DNA from: Acanthaster planci
Lineage: Eukaryota > Echinodermata > Asteroidea > Valvatida > Acanthasteridae
Direction: 5' to 3'
Length of the DNA stretch: 55,451 nt
Assembly (NCBI RefSeq): GCF_001949145.1
Contig: NW_019091553.1
Span: 276,988 to 332,438 of the forward strand
The position numbers and the translations under genes were made by a program. Positions 27,501 to 36,290 of the stretch are shown piece after piece; the stretch's first letter is position 1, and each line of letters starts with the position of its first letter. The notes under the pieces are model-generated. The model was not told the DNA's origin. It did not search any database and worked only from the letters and a program-made list of their open reading frames with translations.

Positions 27501-30500
27501 CAATACATGCATACTCCCTTACATGAACTTACACTATCGCGAATAACAAAAACGTTTAAGCAGAGCTGTAGTCGAGGTCACCCCATCTGGGCTGACTTTG
27601 AGGTAAAGTCCCGGCTCGAGTTCGAGCCGAACGGTTGTATGCGAGTCCTGGTTTGAGTCCTTTGTGAATCTCAAGCTGTGTTCTCATCAAGTAGTCCTTT
27701 TGAGAATTGTATAAACGCACAGATTATAGTGAGTTAGACATTTGATGAAATGAACGAAGAATATTTTGTCTTCCTGAAAAAGAAAAAAAAATCAGGAGCA
27801 GTGTCATCATGCATTTTACAGAGTTTGTCAGGCTTATTAGGCTTACCGGAATTTGTGTACACGCTGCACAGGACAGACGAAGTTAGAGGTATAGTTTCGT
27901 GCTTACTTCAGAGAACGTTGATTATTTAAAACATACAGTTTGCAGCATGTTTCCTCTTCCCTGTTTTGTGGCACAATTTTTTTTTGTGATTTGAAAATCC
28001 ATACTTGGTCACTTAGGCAAGCACCAGGATCGATAGTAGGGCCTAAAGGTGCCTTTCCATTTGCGCGTCAACACTTTCGCCAAGCGGCGTTGCGCATTCG
28101 TCAAAAACACTCCCGGGGTGATTTTGACGGCCAAACGCAACGCACACGTGTGTAATGTCAATGGAGTTGATTTTTGTGTCCGTGAAAGTGAAACGTATGA
28201 ACGCATCGTTTCACAGTGCAACTTTAACAAGTATATGTGGAAAAGCGCCTTAAATCAAAATTATGTGAGCATGTTGCTGCACATGCCCCAGCCGTTTATT
28301 GTAGCTTTCATATCCTTTTCAAAGTAAAGTTTTTGTGACATTCGATTTAGTGCACGCAGTATATTAGCATATTTCAGTAGGTAAATTTATGGAAATGTTT
28401 CCAACTTGAAACAGAGCTGCGAAATTTTAAATCAGAGATTAATCTCGTCATGTAAGCCATACGCCACTAGGCCAGGGAAGCAGGCAATTTGAGTATGATC
28501 AAAACAGTCTATTTTCATGGATTACCTAATTAGGGGGTAGGGACCTGTACCACGCATTATCGCAATATCAACCATGTGCAGCCCATTCATAGTCGTATCG
28601 GAATATGTTAACCGCATAGGCAGGGTTACGTTGCCCTGGCGCTAGAGGCTCAGCTGGTTCGGAGTTTCTTCTACAAAATTAATATTAGCTTGAAAACTAA
28701 AAACTGCGTCTTCATAAAATGAAAAAGCAATAAAACTGAAGGTAAAAATTGCTGGAGTTTTCCAGTCTCAGGCCGATTCCTTGAGATAGTCAAGTCCTCA
28801 TGGCCAAGATCTTAACTTCAATTGTCCGAGTCCTAGTCCTCGAAATCTGGACTGGAGTCCAGGCTCCACTCCAGGTCCAAACTTCAGTTTCCCGGTCCCT
28901 ACACTGACAAATGACTTTCTTTCATCTGTAGATAAAAGTTCATGAGCAGGTATACTACACTTTTTAATTTTTTTAAATATCGGAGCCATGCCAACTCTAG
29001 CCTGTCCCGGTAGTGAAATCGTCAAAATGCAGATATGCTCGTGCAAGCGGAAGTTAACGATGTTAACGTGAAAACGGCGCAATGGTTTTTCTAACAAAAT
29101 AATTTTGATCAAATAATATAATCGCACCCAAAGACACTAAAGGGAGAGGTTCCTACAGGTCATTTCAGAAACGCACAAAATATAGGCTTCTCATTGTTCA
29201 GATACTGCCAGGCTATTTTGTAAATCGTTGTTGTAATCATTAATCTCTCATTTACTTGTAGGCAACATTTGAAGGCTGGCAGGAAGTGATTGAGGACGCC
29301 GTAGATAACAGAGGGGTGGATATGCAACCACACTTTGAAGCTAGTTTGATATCCTATGTTTTCTTTGTCATCTTCATCTTTTTCGGATCGTTCTTCACAC
29401 TCAATCTGTTCATTGGAGTCATCATCGAAAATTTCAACCAGCTCAAGAGGAAGGTACATAGAGATTTTCGCTATATTTTGCTGACAACTAGCATTTTGTT
29501 TATTATTTGATTAGGTAAAGAAACTGACTGATAGGGAGTGTTGTTATAGTATACTTTACAGAGTATTTATACAGTGAATATTCAAATCCAATTTTAGTTG
29601 ATGTTTTACAGACAACTACAAAGTTCAACATCTATTTAATAATGATTAATTTTTCATTATTCCTTTAAAATCTGTGTACATGTATTTTCATGATTCAGGC
29701 TTTGCATTAATTTAATGACCCTTTTCAACTTTGCTACTCTAAAGGATCCATTTATCTCATCGAATTCTGTCGTTCTCCACACCTCATGCATCGCAACTAC
29801 CGTGGAATGCTATTCAACTGAGCCTTTACACTGCAGTTTCTTTTTGTTCTGTCTGATGAAATAGTGTTGTTTTCTAGAGCGTGAAAAAAACAACGAGGTG
29901 GTTTAAGGGGGAAAAGGCGCGGGCTATTTATGTATGAGACTAAAATTAACAGCCACGTTAACCCAATTTGTGCCTGACTTGTATACTTAACTGAAATACG
30001 TCCAAACTTTAAATTTCGCGTCGAAGGTGGAATATTTCACTGTAAAATATCATATTTTCTTTCTGTGGTGCTTTAATGTGGGTTTTCCGTAATGCTGGCT
30101 CATTATATTTCAAGATGCCAGGTGCAGTTTATTAGGCTCAGAGGTAAAGGTTATAAAGACATCTTAGATGTTTCATGTTAACCAATGCAGTTCTTGTATG
30201 AAATTTACCAAGGACCAACCAGACTGATTGGAAAACCATGCCACGAAGCAGTATCATGTGTCTAAAGGTCACTACATGTGTATTGTTGAAATAACGAAAA
30301 CGTTTTCATTTTCGTTTGCCAGTATGAAGGTGACAGCTCGTTCGGTTTATTTCTAACGAGCAATCAGAAGAACTACTACCAGACCATGAGGCGCATTGGT
30401 AACCAGAAACCGACGAAGCAGATCAAGCAACCAACGGTAAGATACAAAGCAACTGAAAATCAGAGTAATTCTTTTTAAGGTCCGACTCACTCTTTGAAGA

Positions 30501-33500
30501 AGTGCGCGCTTCTAACATCGGAATGGTCTATAAAACATACATCCAAATTGAAAATGCTCAAATTATTTGTGTTTTGGGCTCATTTATTTCTATAATAATG
30601 ATCGGTTTAAGACGTGCAATGTTTTTTAATATTCAAAGACAGTCACTTGTTTGCCACCTGTTATATTTTCACAACACAAAGTGGTTTAGTAATAAATTAA
30701 ATGAGATTATCACGAGCGTTATGAAGCATCTTCGGAGACATATACAGAATTCATTTTAGCAACCTAGTTCTGTAGTCGGAGATCAATGCCATGCATAGTT
30801 TTCACAATATTTTCATTGACGTACTTTTGATTTTCATCCTGTAATGCTTTCTGGACAATCAGGCCGGGGTGAGTATACGGGCTGGTGTGACTCCTAATTT
30901 CATGTGATGTGTTTTTCTAATTTTATAGCACCTAATTGCAAGAATGAAATACTTTAGTGTTCAGAGACATTAACAAAATCAACTCCATCTTCCCTAAGAC
31001 GTGAGAGGGTCTGCAGTGGTCATTCGGTTAACCCTTGTCACTATACATTTATTTTCTACGATCTTTAATGATGTTCACCATCCAGCGAAGGCATATCATT
31101 TGGGCCCTCACAGTAAAGAAGAAAATACAGAAATGTTCAGTTTAGAGGCAGGAAGAAAACCCAATAAACTGCCAAGGAATCAGGAACTGAAAACTCAGTC
31201 CAAAGGCAACAGACTCAAGAGGGATGTGAACCAGGGCCGCAGAATGGAAAGGCATGGAAAGACACACTCCGCCAACCAGATCTCCCTTGACTGTATATCA
31301 TTCATCATTATGCATGGCCCTCCTGTATTTAAGAAAAAAAAACTTGAGATTTTTATATCACATACATGTAAACATATAAACAAGGAAACATGAAATACTG
31401 TAAATGCCTATGTGATTTTTGTTAATACATCACATCCCAGCACAGAATGTCAAGAGGATCACACAACATTTTTAGTGTGCAAGTAATAGCTGAGAGTGTT
31501 ACAAATATTTTCGATATTCTTTTGCAGAATAAGATTCAAGCCTTCTTCTTCAAACTGACAAGCAACACAAAGTTTGAAATGTTCATCGTGTTTGTCATCT
31601 TATGCAACATGATTACCATGTCAGTAGACCACTACAAGCAGTCTCAGGAGGTTACAAGAATACTGGATGCTTTAAATATTGTCTTCACTTCAATCTTCAC
31701 CTTGGAGATGATTTTGAAGTTGATTGGCTTGCGCCTCCATTACTTCCGGGTGCCTTGGAATATCTTTGATTTTATCGTGGTGACTCTTTCCATACTTGGT
31801 AAGCGTTGGGACAATGTTTATCAGTTTGCTGTAGATGATTAAGCGTTGCGTCTTTTTGGACCGCCGTAGAAATATATGTTTGAGGAACATATATTAGCAA
31901 TAAACTGTATTTAACTTAGCGCATCACTTCATTAGCTTTATTATAGAGATCAGAGAAAACCTCCACGCATTTCTCTGCTCTTGTAGAACAAAATTTGCAT
32001 TCATATTTCAAGTCCTTTATAATTACATCATAATGCGACAGGAATTACTCACTTTGTCAGTATAGTCTAAAACAACCATCACGTGCAGGTGAGGCAGAAA
32101 GGAGTCCAGTCACAAGTCCAGTCACAAGTCCCTTCGCGAGGCCAGTCATGAATGACAGGATGAGCAAATGACAAAGGAATGCTTTTGTCGCAGTTCATTT
32201 GAATAGCTTGTGAATTGGCTTTAAGACTGAACGACTTGGGATGAACTTACAGGGACTTGTGAAGGACTTGAATTGAATACAACACTGATGTTTAATTCCC
32301 ACGGCTTGCCCGCGTTCCTAATCAACGTACATTTTTATAATATTTATTTTTCCCAAACAGGCATTATCTTGAGTGACATCCTGACGGACCTGATCAACCC
32401 AACACTACTCCGTGTTCTGCGATTGTTTCGAATTGGTCGAGTTCTCCGCCTCGTCAAAGCTGCTAAAGGGATCCGAAAACTCCTCTTTGCCCTCGCCGTG
32501 TCAATGCCGGCCCTTATCAACATTGGGGCGCTGCTGTTCCTTGTCATCTTCATCTTTGCAATTATTGGGATGTCTCAATTCGCATACGTCAAGCACGACG
32601 GTGCCTTGGATGATGTTGTTAATTTTGAAACATGGATAAACAGCATGTTGTTGCTGTTTCGGTTGTCCACCTCAGCTGGTTGGAATGATGTATTATATCC
32701 TTTAATGACAGCCCCGCCCGAGTGCGACGATACCTACATGGGCTACCCGAATGGGAATTGTGGTAGCTATATATTTGCTTCGCTTTTCTTCTTTATCTTC
32801 CTCACGATAAACTTCTTGATGATAATCAACATGTACATAGCTGTTATTCTGGAAAATTTCAGCCAGGCCCACGCACTGGAGGAAGTTGGAATAACGGAGG
32901 ACGATTTTGGAATGTTCTATCAAGTCTGGCAGCGTTTTGATCCAAATGCCACGCAGTTCATTATGTATGACCAGTTGTCCGATTTTTGTGACGCATTGGA
33001 GCAGCCCTTACGGCTTGAGAAGCCAAATAACATCAAGATTGCCGGACTTGAACTTCCAATATATGATGACATCAAATTGCATTGTTTAGATGTGCTATTC
33101 GCCCTCACAAAGAGAGTCATTGGGGACGTCGAAGAGAGCGACGAATTTAAAGAGTTACAAAAATCGATGCAGGAAAAATTTCAGGACTCTTTCCCAGATA
33201 GGACAAAGTCAGAGCCGACCACAACCACTCTGCAGATAAAAAAGCGAGGTACAGCTGCCAAGAAGATTCAAAGAGCATTCAGGCGATATAGACTAATGGT
33301 TGAAATGCGAAAGGCATCAACTGCCTACAGGGCCAAACAGAGTATGGAAGGGTCCAGAAGAAATTCGGAGAGTCAGACGCTAGACCTTGACTGTAGTATT
33401 AACAGTCAAACGTTCGGCCAGACTCTCACAGTTCCTGCCCAAACAGGCTTAAATAGAAGCAGAACTCCTACGATTCCCGAGGATTGCTCAAATGCACACA

Positions 33501-33625
33501 GTGACAAAAGGGACGTGACTGTTTATCGCGTAGAAGACACTGAAGACGATGTGCCAACAATCGACGCGACTGTAGAAATCGTTGGGAGTTCTTCTCTTCC
33601 GGAAGAAAGAGACTCTAATATTTGA
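6241..33625 (+). CDS. Nav2: Nav2-type voltage-gated sodium/cation channel alpha subunit (whole spliced gene)
   Basis: Membrane pore protein that opens on depolarisation. I assembled 26 coding exons (each listed separately) by matching splice sites, phase and family similarity; they sum to 5883 nt, exactly 1960 codons plus TGA, close to the usual ~2000 residues. Four homologous domains, each S1-S6, are visible with arginine/lysine-ladder S4 segments ([12 protein letters not shown] in [16 protein letters not shown] in [15 protein letters not shown] in [19 protein letters not shown] in DIV), a DIII-DIV inactivation linker and a C-terminal IQ motif. Pore residues are D384, E803, E1351 and A1645. 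DEEA in place of DEKA is the hallmark of the invertebrate Nav2 class (Drosophila DSC1/NaCP60E, cockroach BSC1), known for mixed or calcium-leaning selectivity; the selectivity of this channel is inferred only. Alternative: a divergent Nav1, which the DIII glutamate argues against. Start is the first ATG after an in-frame stop at 6223; a second in-frame ATG at 6277 is possible. Confidence 0.93.
9621..10149. mobile_element. Non-autonomous Tc1/mariner-like element (529 bp)
   Basis: Begins CAGTTGGGGCAAAAACATTT and its far end, reversed, reads CAGTTGGGGCAAGAAGTTTA, both continuing ACATAC. It is flanked on each side by TA, the Tc1 target duplication. No transposase ORF survives. It lies in Nav2 intron 1. 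Confidence 0.78.
10341..10660 (+). repeat. Tandem duplication unit A in Nav2 intron 1
   Basis: Aligns with 10753-11104 over its length, for example GCAATAAAGGT at the start, TACGCTCTTATTA in the middle and GGGTCTTTCAGGAACAAAGC at the end. Moderately diverged. Confidence 0.7.
10753..11104 (+). repeat. Tandem duplication unit B in Nav2 intron 1
   Basis: Diverged copy of 10341-10660. Similarity resumes after about 220 bp (10676-10740 resembles 11330-11400), so unit B carries an extra insertion near its end. Confidence 0.65.
12104..12231 (+). CDS. Nav2: Nav2 exon 2 (residues 106-148), ends at U12-type AT-AC donor
   Basis: Acceptor ttattcag|aca, phase 0. Encodes [20 protein letters not shown] and then [18 protein letters not shown], the conserved stretch just before DI S1. 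No usable GT donor keeps the frame, and the plain reading frame meets TAA at 12245. The exon instead ends before ATATCCTTT (12232), giving phase 2; joined to exon 3 it restores the exact family spacing (28 residues from the RK to the end of DI S1). Confidence 0.9.
12232..12474 (+). other. U12-type AT-AC intron (Nav2 intron 2, 243 nt)
   Basis: The intron begins ATATCCTTT, the AT-AC minor-class donor consensus, and carries TTCCTTAAC at 12455-12463, the exact U12 branch-site consensus, with the AC acceptor ending 11-13 nt after the branch adenosines. Splicing here restores a perfect-length DI S1 region, while no GT-AG pair does. Introns of this class at this place are known from vertebrate sodium-channel genes (SCN4A intron 2), from recall. 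Confidence 0.9.
12475..12561 (+). CDS. Nav2: Nav2 exon 3: DI S1 (residues 148-177)
   Basis: Reads [29 protein letters not shown], matching DI S1 of Nav channels (…ILTNCVFMTM). It begins after an AC acceptor (gctgtac|att) and ends at gacga|gtaagt, phase 2. Confidence 0.92.
14022..14150 (+). CDS. Nav2: Nav2 exon 4: DI S2-S3 (residues 177-220)
   Basis: Acceptor ttgtag|g, donor ttgc|gtaagt, phase 2 on both sides. Encodes [20 protein letters not shown] and [16 protein letters not shown], the highly conserved DI S2 and S3 signature RDPWNWLDF. Confidence 0.96.
14664..14770 (+). CDS. Nav2: Nav2 exon 5: DI S3-S4 voltage sensor (residues 220-256)
   Basis: Reads [18 protein letters not shown] then [18 protein letters not shown]. 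The arginine ladder is DI S4. Acceptor tttgtag|gta, donor cctg|gtaaga, phase 1. In vertebrate genes this exon is duplicated as a mutually exclusive pair; I found no second copy in the flanking introns. Confidence 0.96.
15183..15389 (+). CDS. Nav2: Nav2 exon 6: DI S5 and start of pore loop (residues 256-325)
   Basis: [20 protein letters not shown] is the S4-S5 linker and [20 protein letters not shown] is S5. The extracellular turret follows, with [17 protein letters not shown] and N-glycosylation sequons NIT and NDT. Acceptor ttgacag|gtc, donor tcaa|gtaagt, phase 1. Confidence 0.95.
16099..16156 (+). CDS. Nav2: Nav2 exon 7: DI pore-turret short exon (residues 325-344)
   Basis: A 58-nt exon too short to stand out as an ORF. 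Acceptor gttgatag|cga, donor cccagg|gtaagt. It enters at phase 1 and leaves at phase 2, exactly what exons 6 and 8 need. It encodes [19 protein letters not shown], and the junction reads [14 protein letters not shown], matching the insect CGNISGAGQCxxxYxC turret. It supplies a turret cysteine and one sequon. Confidence 0.85.
16549..16752. mobile_element. MITE, ATCCGGTTCGTAAGT family, copy 1 (Nav2 intron 7)
   Basis: Terminal inverted repeats ATCCGGTTCGTAAGTATGAC and, reversed, ATCCGGTTCGTAAGTAACTT. The interior shares GAAGTTAACGCGCAACTTC and GCGATCGTCCA with the copy at 44903. Confidence 0.72.
17524..17668 (+). CDS. Nav2: Nav2 exon 8: DI pore helix and selectivity filter D384 (residues 344-392)
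   Basis: [20 protein letters not shown] and [15 protein letters not shown] are the DI P-loop. The filter aspartate (GAC, 17642-17644) is D384. Acceptor gctcacag|t, donor ttg|gtgaga, phase 0 at the end. Confidence 0.95.
17958..18092 (+). CDS. Nav2: Nav2 exon 9: DI S6 (residues 393-437)
   Basis: [20 protein letters not shown] then [16 protein letters not shown] is the DI S6 gate helix, conserved as [21 protein letters not shown] in other Nav channels. Acceptor tatttcag|att, donor gggaaag|gttggt (a weak donor), phase 0. Confidence 0.95.
18586..18822 (+). CDS. Nav2: Nav2 exon 10: start of DI-DII cytoplasmic linker (residues 438-516)
   Basis: A highly charged helical stretch ([20 protein letters not shown], then [11 protein letters not shown]), likely coiled coil, as in the post-DI S6 segment of Nav channels. 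Acceptor cttgcag|gaa, donor tctcag|gtaatt, phase 0. An earlier in-frame GT at 18814 (tctaag|gtttct) is weaker. Confidence 0.88.
19041..19073 (+). CDS. Nav2: Nav2 exon 11 (probable 33-nt exon, DI-DII linker)
   Basis: GATGAAATTC...GATGAA between acceptor cctaccaaag and donor gaa|gtgagt. It codes [11 protein letters not shown], in phase 0 on both sides, with a good pyrimidine-rich run upstream. The linker is poorly conserved, so similarity cannot confirm it. It could be a cassette exon or absent. Confidence 0.5.
19508..19549 (+). CDS. Nav2: Nav2 exon 12 (probable 42- or 24-nt exon, DI-DII linker)
   Basis: A strong donor (gacaac|gtaagt) ends a phase-0 block, [14 protein letters not shown]. Two acceptors keep frame: ggcaaag|gac (19508) and ctgtacag|gaa (19526). 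Acidic and linker-like. Supported by splice sites and frame only. Confidence 0.5.
20109..20211 (+). CDS. Nav2: Nav2 exon 13: acidic DI-DII linker (residues 542-576)
   Basis: [20 protein letters not shown] then [14 protein letters not shown]. Acceptor cttaacag|aaa, donor attcaaa|gtaagt, phase 1, which pairs with exon 14. A disordered acidic cytoplasmic segment. Confidence 0.82.
20493..20749 (+). CDS. Nav2: Nav2 exon 14: linker end and DII S1 (residues 576-661)
   Basis: Opens with an acidic run and a cysteine/arginine cluster, [20 protein letters not shown], then DII S1: [20 protein letters not shown]. Acceptor cccatcag|atc, donor aatagg|gtatgt, phase 0 at the end. Confidence 0.94.
21033..21203 (+). 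CDS. Nav2: Nav2 exon 15: DII S2-S4 (residues 662-718)
   Basis: [20 protein letters not shown] (S2), [19 protein letters not shown] (S3) and [10 protein letters not shown] (start of S4). Acceptor cttgaag|gtg, donor ctt|gtaagt, phase 0. Confidence 0.96.
21411..21758 (+). CDS. Nav2: Nav2 exon 16: DII S4-S5, pore and filter E803 (residues 719-834)
   Basis: [20 protein letters not shown] completes S4. [20 protein letters not shown] is S5. The P-loop is [15 protein letters not shown], with the filter glutamate GAA at 21663-21665 (E803). The exon ends within the start of S6 (GNVM). Acceptor tttacag|ctt, donor atg|gtaagt. Confidence 0.97.
22211..22544 (+). CDS. Nav2: Nav2 exon 17: DII S6 and start of DII-DIII linker (residues 835-946)
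   Basis: [20 protein letters not shown] is the rest of DII S6. A basic and then acidic cytoplasmic linker follows, with [18 protein letters not shown] (possible membrane-proximal or palmoylation-like cysteine cluster, inferred) and an acidic DDDD run. Donor aaaat|gtgagt, phase 1. Confidence 0.93.
23413..23639 (+). CDS. Nav2: Nav2 exon 18: DII-DIII linker with NGS repeats (residues 946-1021)
   Basis: Acceptor gtttttag|tta. Encodes [10 protein letters not shown] followed by [20 protein letters not shown], a short degenerate repeat of NGS[IV][HN]. Two phase-0 donors lie 12 nt apart: gtgca|gtaagt (used here) and ctacgg|gtaaga, ending at 23651 and adding VSLR. Frame agrees with exons 17 and 19. 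Confidence 0.84.
24133..24549 (+). CDS. Nav2: Nav2 exon 19: DII-DIII linker end and DIII S1 (residues 1022-1160)
   Basis: A cysteine-rich stretch [18 protein letters not shown], then [20 protein letters not shown] and [13 protein letters not shown], matching the DIII S1 entry of Nav channels (WWxxRKTCYxIVEHxWFExFI). Acceptor tatattcag|cat, donor ctg|gtaagt, phase 0. Confidence 0.94.
25782..25955 (+). CDS. Nav2: Nav2 exon 20: DIII S1-S3 (residues 1161-1218)
   Basis: [40 protein letters not shown] (S2) and [12 protein letters not shown] (S3). Acceptor ctttcag|gta, donor gtt|gtaagt, phase 0. Confidence 0.96.
26260..26382 (+). CDS. Nav2: Nav2 exon 21: DIII S3-S4 voltage sensor (residues 1219-1259)
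   Basis: [17 protein letters not shown] then [20 protein letters not shown]. The R-x-x-R ladder is DIII S4. Acceptor ttctgcag|att, donor atcaag|gtaagt, phase 0. Confidence 0.96.
27063..27326 (+). CDS. Nav2: Nav2 exon 22: DIII S5 and pore turret (residues 1260-1347)
   Basis: [20 protein letters not shown], then [15 protein letters not shown] (S5) and an extracellular turret with [20 protein letters not shown] and LNYTWES (sequons NFS and NYT). It ends at [10 protein letters not shown] just before the filter. Acceptor attacag|atc, donor gtg|gtaagt. Confidence 0.96.
27327..29261 (+). other. Nav2 intron 22 (1935 nt)
   Basis: The largest intron inside the channel core, separating the DIII turret exon from the exon with the DIII filter. 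No coding exon or clear repeat was recognised. Confidence 0.75.
29262..29453 (+). CDS. Nav2: Nav2 exon 23: DIII filter E1351 and S6 (residues 1348-1411)
   Basis: [20 protein letters not shown] aligns with ATFKGWMDIMYAAVDSR of classical channels. The filter codon GAA (29271-29273) gives glutamate in place of lysine. S6 is [20 protein letters not shown] followed by [13 protein letters not shown]. Acceptor cttgtag|gca, donor aag|gtacat, phase 0. Confidence 0.97.
30323..30436 (+). CDS. Nav2: Nav2 exon 24: DIII-DIV inactivation linker (residues 1412-1449)
   Basis: [20 protein letters not shown] then [18 protein letters not shown]. It aligns with the Nav inactivation gate (GGQDIFMTEEQKKYY). The IFM particle is replaced by LFL at residues 1420-1422. 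Acceptor tttgccag|tat, donor acg|gtaaga, phase 0. Confidence 0.95.
31528..31798 (+). CDS. Nav2: Nav2 exon 25: DIV S1-S3 (residues 1450-1540)
   Basis: [20 protein letters not shown] and [18 protein letters not shown] (S1), [20 protein letters not shown] (S2) and [14 protein letters not shown] (S3). Acceptor ttttgcag|aat, donor cttg|gtaagc, phase 1. Confidence 0.97.
32361..33625 (+). CDS. Nav2: Nav2 exon 26: DIV S4-S6, filter A1645, C-terminus and stop (residues 1540-1960)
   Basis: S4 is [21 protein letters not shown]5 follows ([20 protein letters not shown]), then the P-loop [17 protein letters not shown] with filter alanine GCT at 32675-32677. S6 is [20 protein letters not shown]. The C-terminal EF-hand-like region ([20 protein letters not shown]) and an IQ motif ([14 protein letters not shown], about residues 1838-1852) indicate calmodulin binding by family analogy. 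The tail is acidic and unstructured, ending before TGA at 33623. Acceptor caaacag|gca, phase 1. Confidence 0.97.
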
Positions 33626-33759
33626 GTCTGGCACCTGGAGGCCACTTATTGTAATTTTGTATATGTTTATATGTATAGTTGCTTTTTGTGAGTAAAAAAA
33701 TGAATGAAAATAATTACAGCTGAAAAATGCATGGATTACCAAAACAATCCAGGTACTAC

Positions 33760-34009
33760 AATAAATGCCATGAACAAAAGATACATGTACTAATCCCACG
33801 ATTGTGCAATGTATTTATAATGCATTGCCTTTAGCATAAACGAGTTGACTGAGAAATCGGTAACTCATTATTTGGGAAGTTGAACCGCGAGCATTATCTG
33901 GACTAATTTCCCACTCCAATAACATGGAACTCAAGAGGTAACGTTTCCACATTGTTATAGTTTGTACCAACTTTGTTTAATAAACAGGCAGTATGTGAAA
34001 TAAAATAAA
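33760..34009 (+). promoter_or_regulatory. Polyadenylation signals of the Nav2 3' UTR
   Basis: AATAAA occurs at 33760-33765, 33979-33984, 33999-34004 and 34004-34009, between 135 and 385 nt after the stop codon. The clustered downstream copies are the better candidates for the main 3' end; no transcript data are visible. Confidence 0.6.
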
Positions 34010-34490
34010 AGGGAAACCTACTATATCACACTTGAGAGCTTTACACAAGTATATCTTAAAGCCACATTATACTGAATCAAACCCAAAGGGGCACTGCAAC
34101 CAAACACTCTGCTATGTGCAACGAGTTTATAAATTGTGTAGAAATCTGTCAGAAAGCGAATCTGCGGACTGGAACATGCTTTTCAGGTGTGATCTGTTTA
34201 ACGTTTTGATATTATACTGCAGTAATGGTGTTTGTTTCTGACACAGATTTGCGTAGGTTTTGCACCTAAAAATAACGAAAAGTATAACGTTATACAGGAA
34301 ATGATAAAAGGAATTTATGTTTGCCAATGACTTATTGCAAATACAAAAGCTTAAATTCTATGAGAGAAAAAGAAATTGATAATCAAACTTTACACTTAAT
34401 ACATTTGGTGTTTTATTTTTTGCCAAGTTCAAGGACTTGGCTGTTTCAAATTCGGGTCGCAATTTAGTGCATTTAACTGTAAAGATTATT

Positions 34491-34620
34491 GGGTGCGTTC
34501 GATAAGCTTACAAGGTGTAAATCTGGCCTGGGGATGGCTATGTGTGCTGTGTCAAACAAGCGAAAGGGTGGGGACGAGGTTAAACCCGAAATAACTCGTG
34601 GAAGCTAATCGAACGCTGCC
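34491..34620. mobile_element. Short relative of the GGGTGCGTTCGATTAGCTT MITE family
   Basis: Begins GGGTGCGTTCGATAAGCTTA and ends AAGCTAATCGAACGCTGCC. Only the termini match the longer copies at 38373, 40243 and 40823. Confidence 0.6.
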
Positions 34621-35944
34621 ATATTATTGTAAATTGCCTCCTTTATTGAATGGGTGACATTTTTTTATTGTATAGCTAAAGCTGAAGATTCGTCTTTGAA
34701 GACATCCAAGCCGATTTTAATGCAATAATCTTTTTAAAAGTAGTTAAAGTGGAGATTTATGACGTTGCACAAGACATTTTCGGTTGAGATTAAAGTAGAT
34801 TTACTGTCTTGGATAGGTATGTTTACGTTTGGGGTGAACACGTAGTTCTTATTCACAGAAAATGGAAGGGACACACGAGTCCGAGATTTGGCTGTGCTTG
34901 TTTGTAACGATGAGCGAAGCTATACTAAGGACATTTAATTTTTAACGATTCTACCGTTTTACAAGTTTGCCCTAGCCAGTTTAAAAATGGTGCCCCTGTG
35001 TCTTCCACATTCATCCTCATTGTAAAGAATTTATAATGAAGAGATCCTTCAGTTGACCAGTGTTACTTTATTCTTAACAAATTAAAGACCTATTATAGTT
35101 CAAGTTTTATTCTGATGCCAGTGATTTGTTTGTTTGTGTCCGTACTGCGCGGCTGAGACAATGATATGGCAATGAATTGTCCAATGGAGCTTGTTTGTTG
35201 ATACTTGGAAAATACCTCCCTTACCCTTCTCTTAACATTAAAACAAATTAGAATATGGTCAAACGTCTTGGACTCGCTCTATACCAAACAATTCCCCCTG
35301 ATGGTATCTTTTTGTACCTTCAACTTCAGTCCCATTCCGGAGTTTGTGTTGGAGTCAGGTTGAGTTTTTTCCTTCCATACAAAATTGGTACTGGTGGTAT
35401 AGTTAGACATACAGGATAAAAAAAATACGTTGTGGATCGGTCCTAATAATGGAACCTCTTATTGTAAATAACCTGAGGGATCACGAAATATTGATGAGCT
35501 CGTTTGTAGAAATGTAGCCATTTGGTGGAATGCACCTTGCAGTGCATGCCATATCGAAATCAAAGTAAAAGTTGAACTTCAATATTAAGGGTCTCCAGTA
35601 TTTGCAGCTTGTCTCGTTATAACAGGAACCTTATATTATTAGGAATGAAAATATTTGAGAACAAAGGATTTGGGCATTCAACATTTTCTTGATATAAGCA
35701 GCATGTGATAACAGTTCTCTTATTAACGGCTATACAGTTAGTAACTTCATCATATATGCGAAGGCACCACTGATTACAAGCTCCCATGGGATGAACTCTC
35801 AAGTTGCACGTAAACCTTTGGTTCCTTGGTTCTCTGAATGCAGTCCACTTAATCGCTAGATAGCTACAAGCGAGTGCATCAATATTTGGTTTGTGATCCG
35901 ATGGGTTATTTACAATAAGAGGTGCCATAATTGGGACAATCCTT

Positions 35945-36290
35945 GATTACTTCTTATCATTACAAACGTGAAGTTTGAACTTAATCGAACGTATCATTTT
36001 GTTGTTCAGGTCATATGAAGTGCATGGCTACATGCGTGTCCGCCTGCGTGCATTGAGCACCACAGTGGAAAAAGTATACATTTAGGCTGACCAGTCTTGG
36101 GAAAATGTGTGCTGCATGCGCGAGAACAGTATGTTCGATTTTTGCAAAAATGGTGTTAAAATGACCGCAGTCTAAGAACTCCTAAAGGCTCACGTGCTGA
36201 AAAAATATAATGCGTTGATATCAGAAAAAAAATGTCTGGGTGGGTTTCACCTTCAGCTCTTATATGGTTAAAGGAAATCACATTCTTTCA
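35945..36290 (+). repeat. Dispersed repeat, copy 2 (uninterrupted)
   Basis: Second, continuous copy of the repeat at 660-1690, lying in the intergenic region. It proves the 754-1440 block in copy 1 is an insertion. Confidence 0.6.

Noticed and set aside
31001-31393. 130-residue ORF inside Nav2 intron 24
   Set aside because: Low-complexity polar composition without domain similarity; lies within the intron between the inactivation linker and DIV exons.
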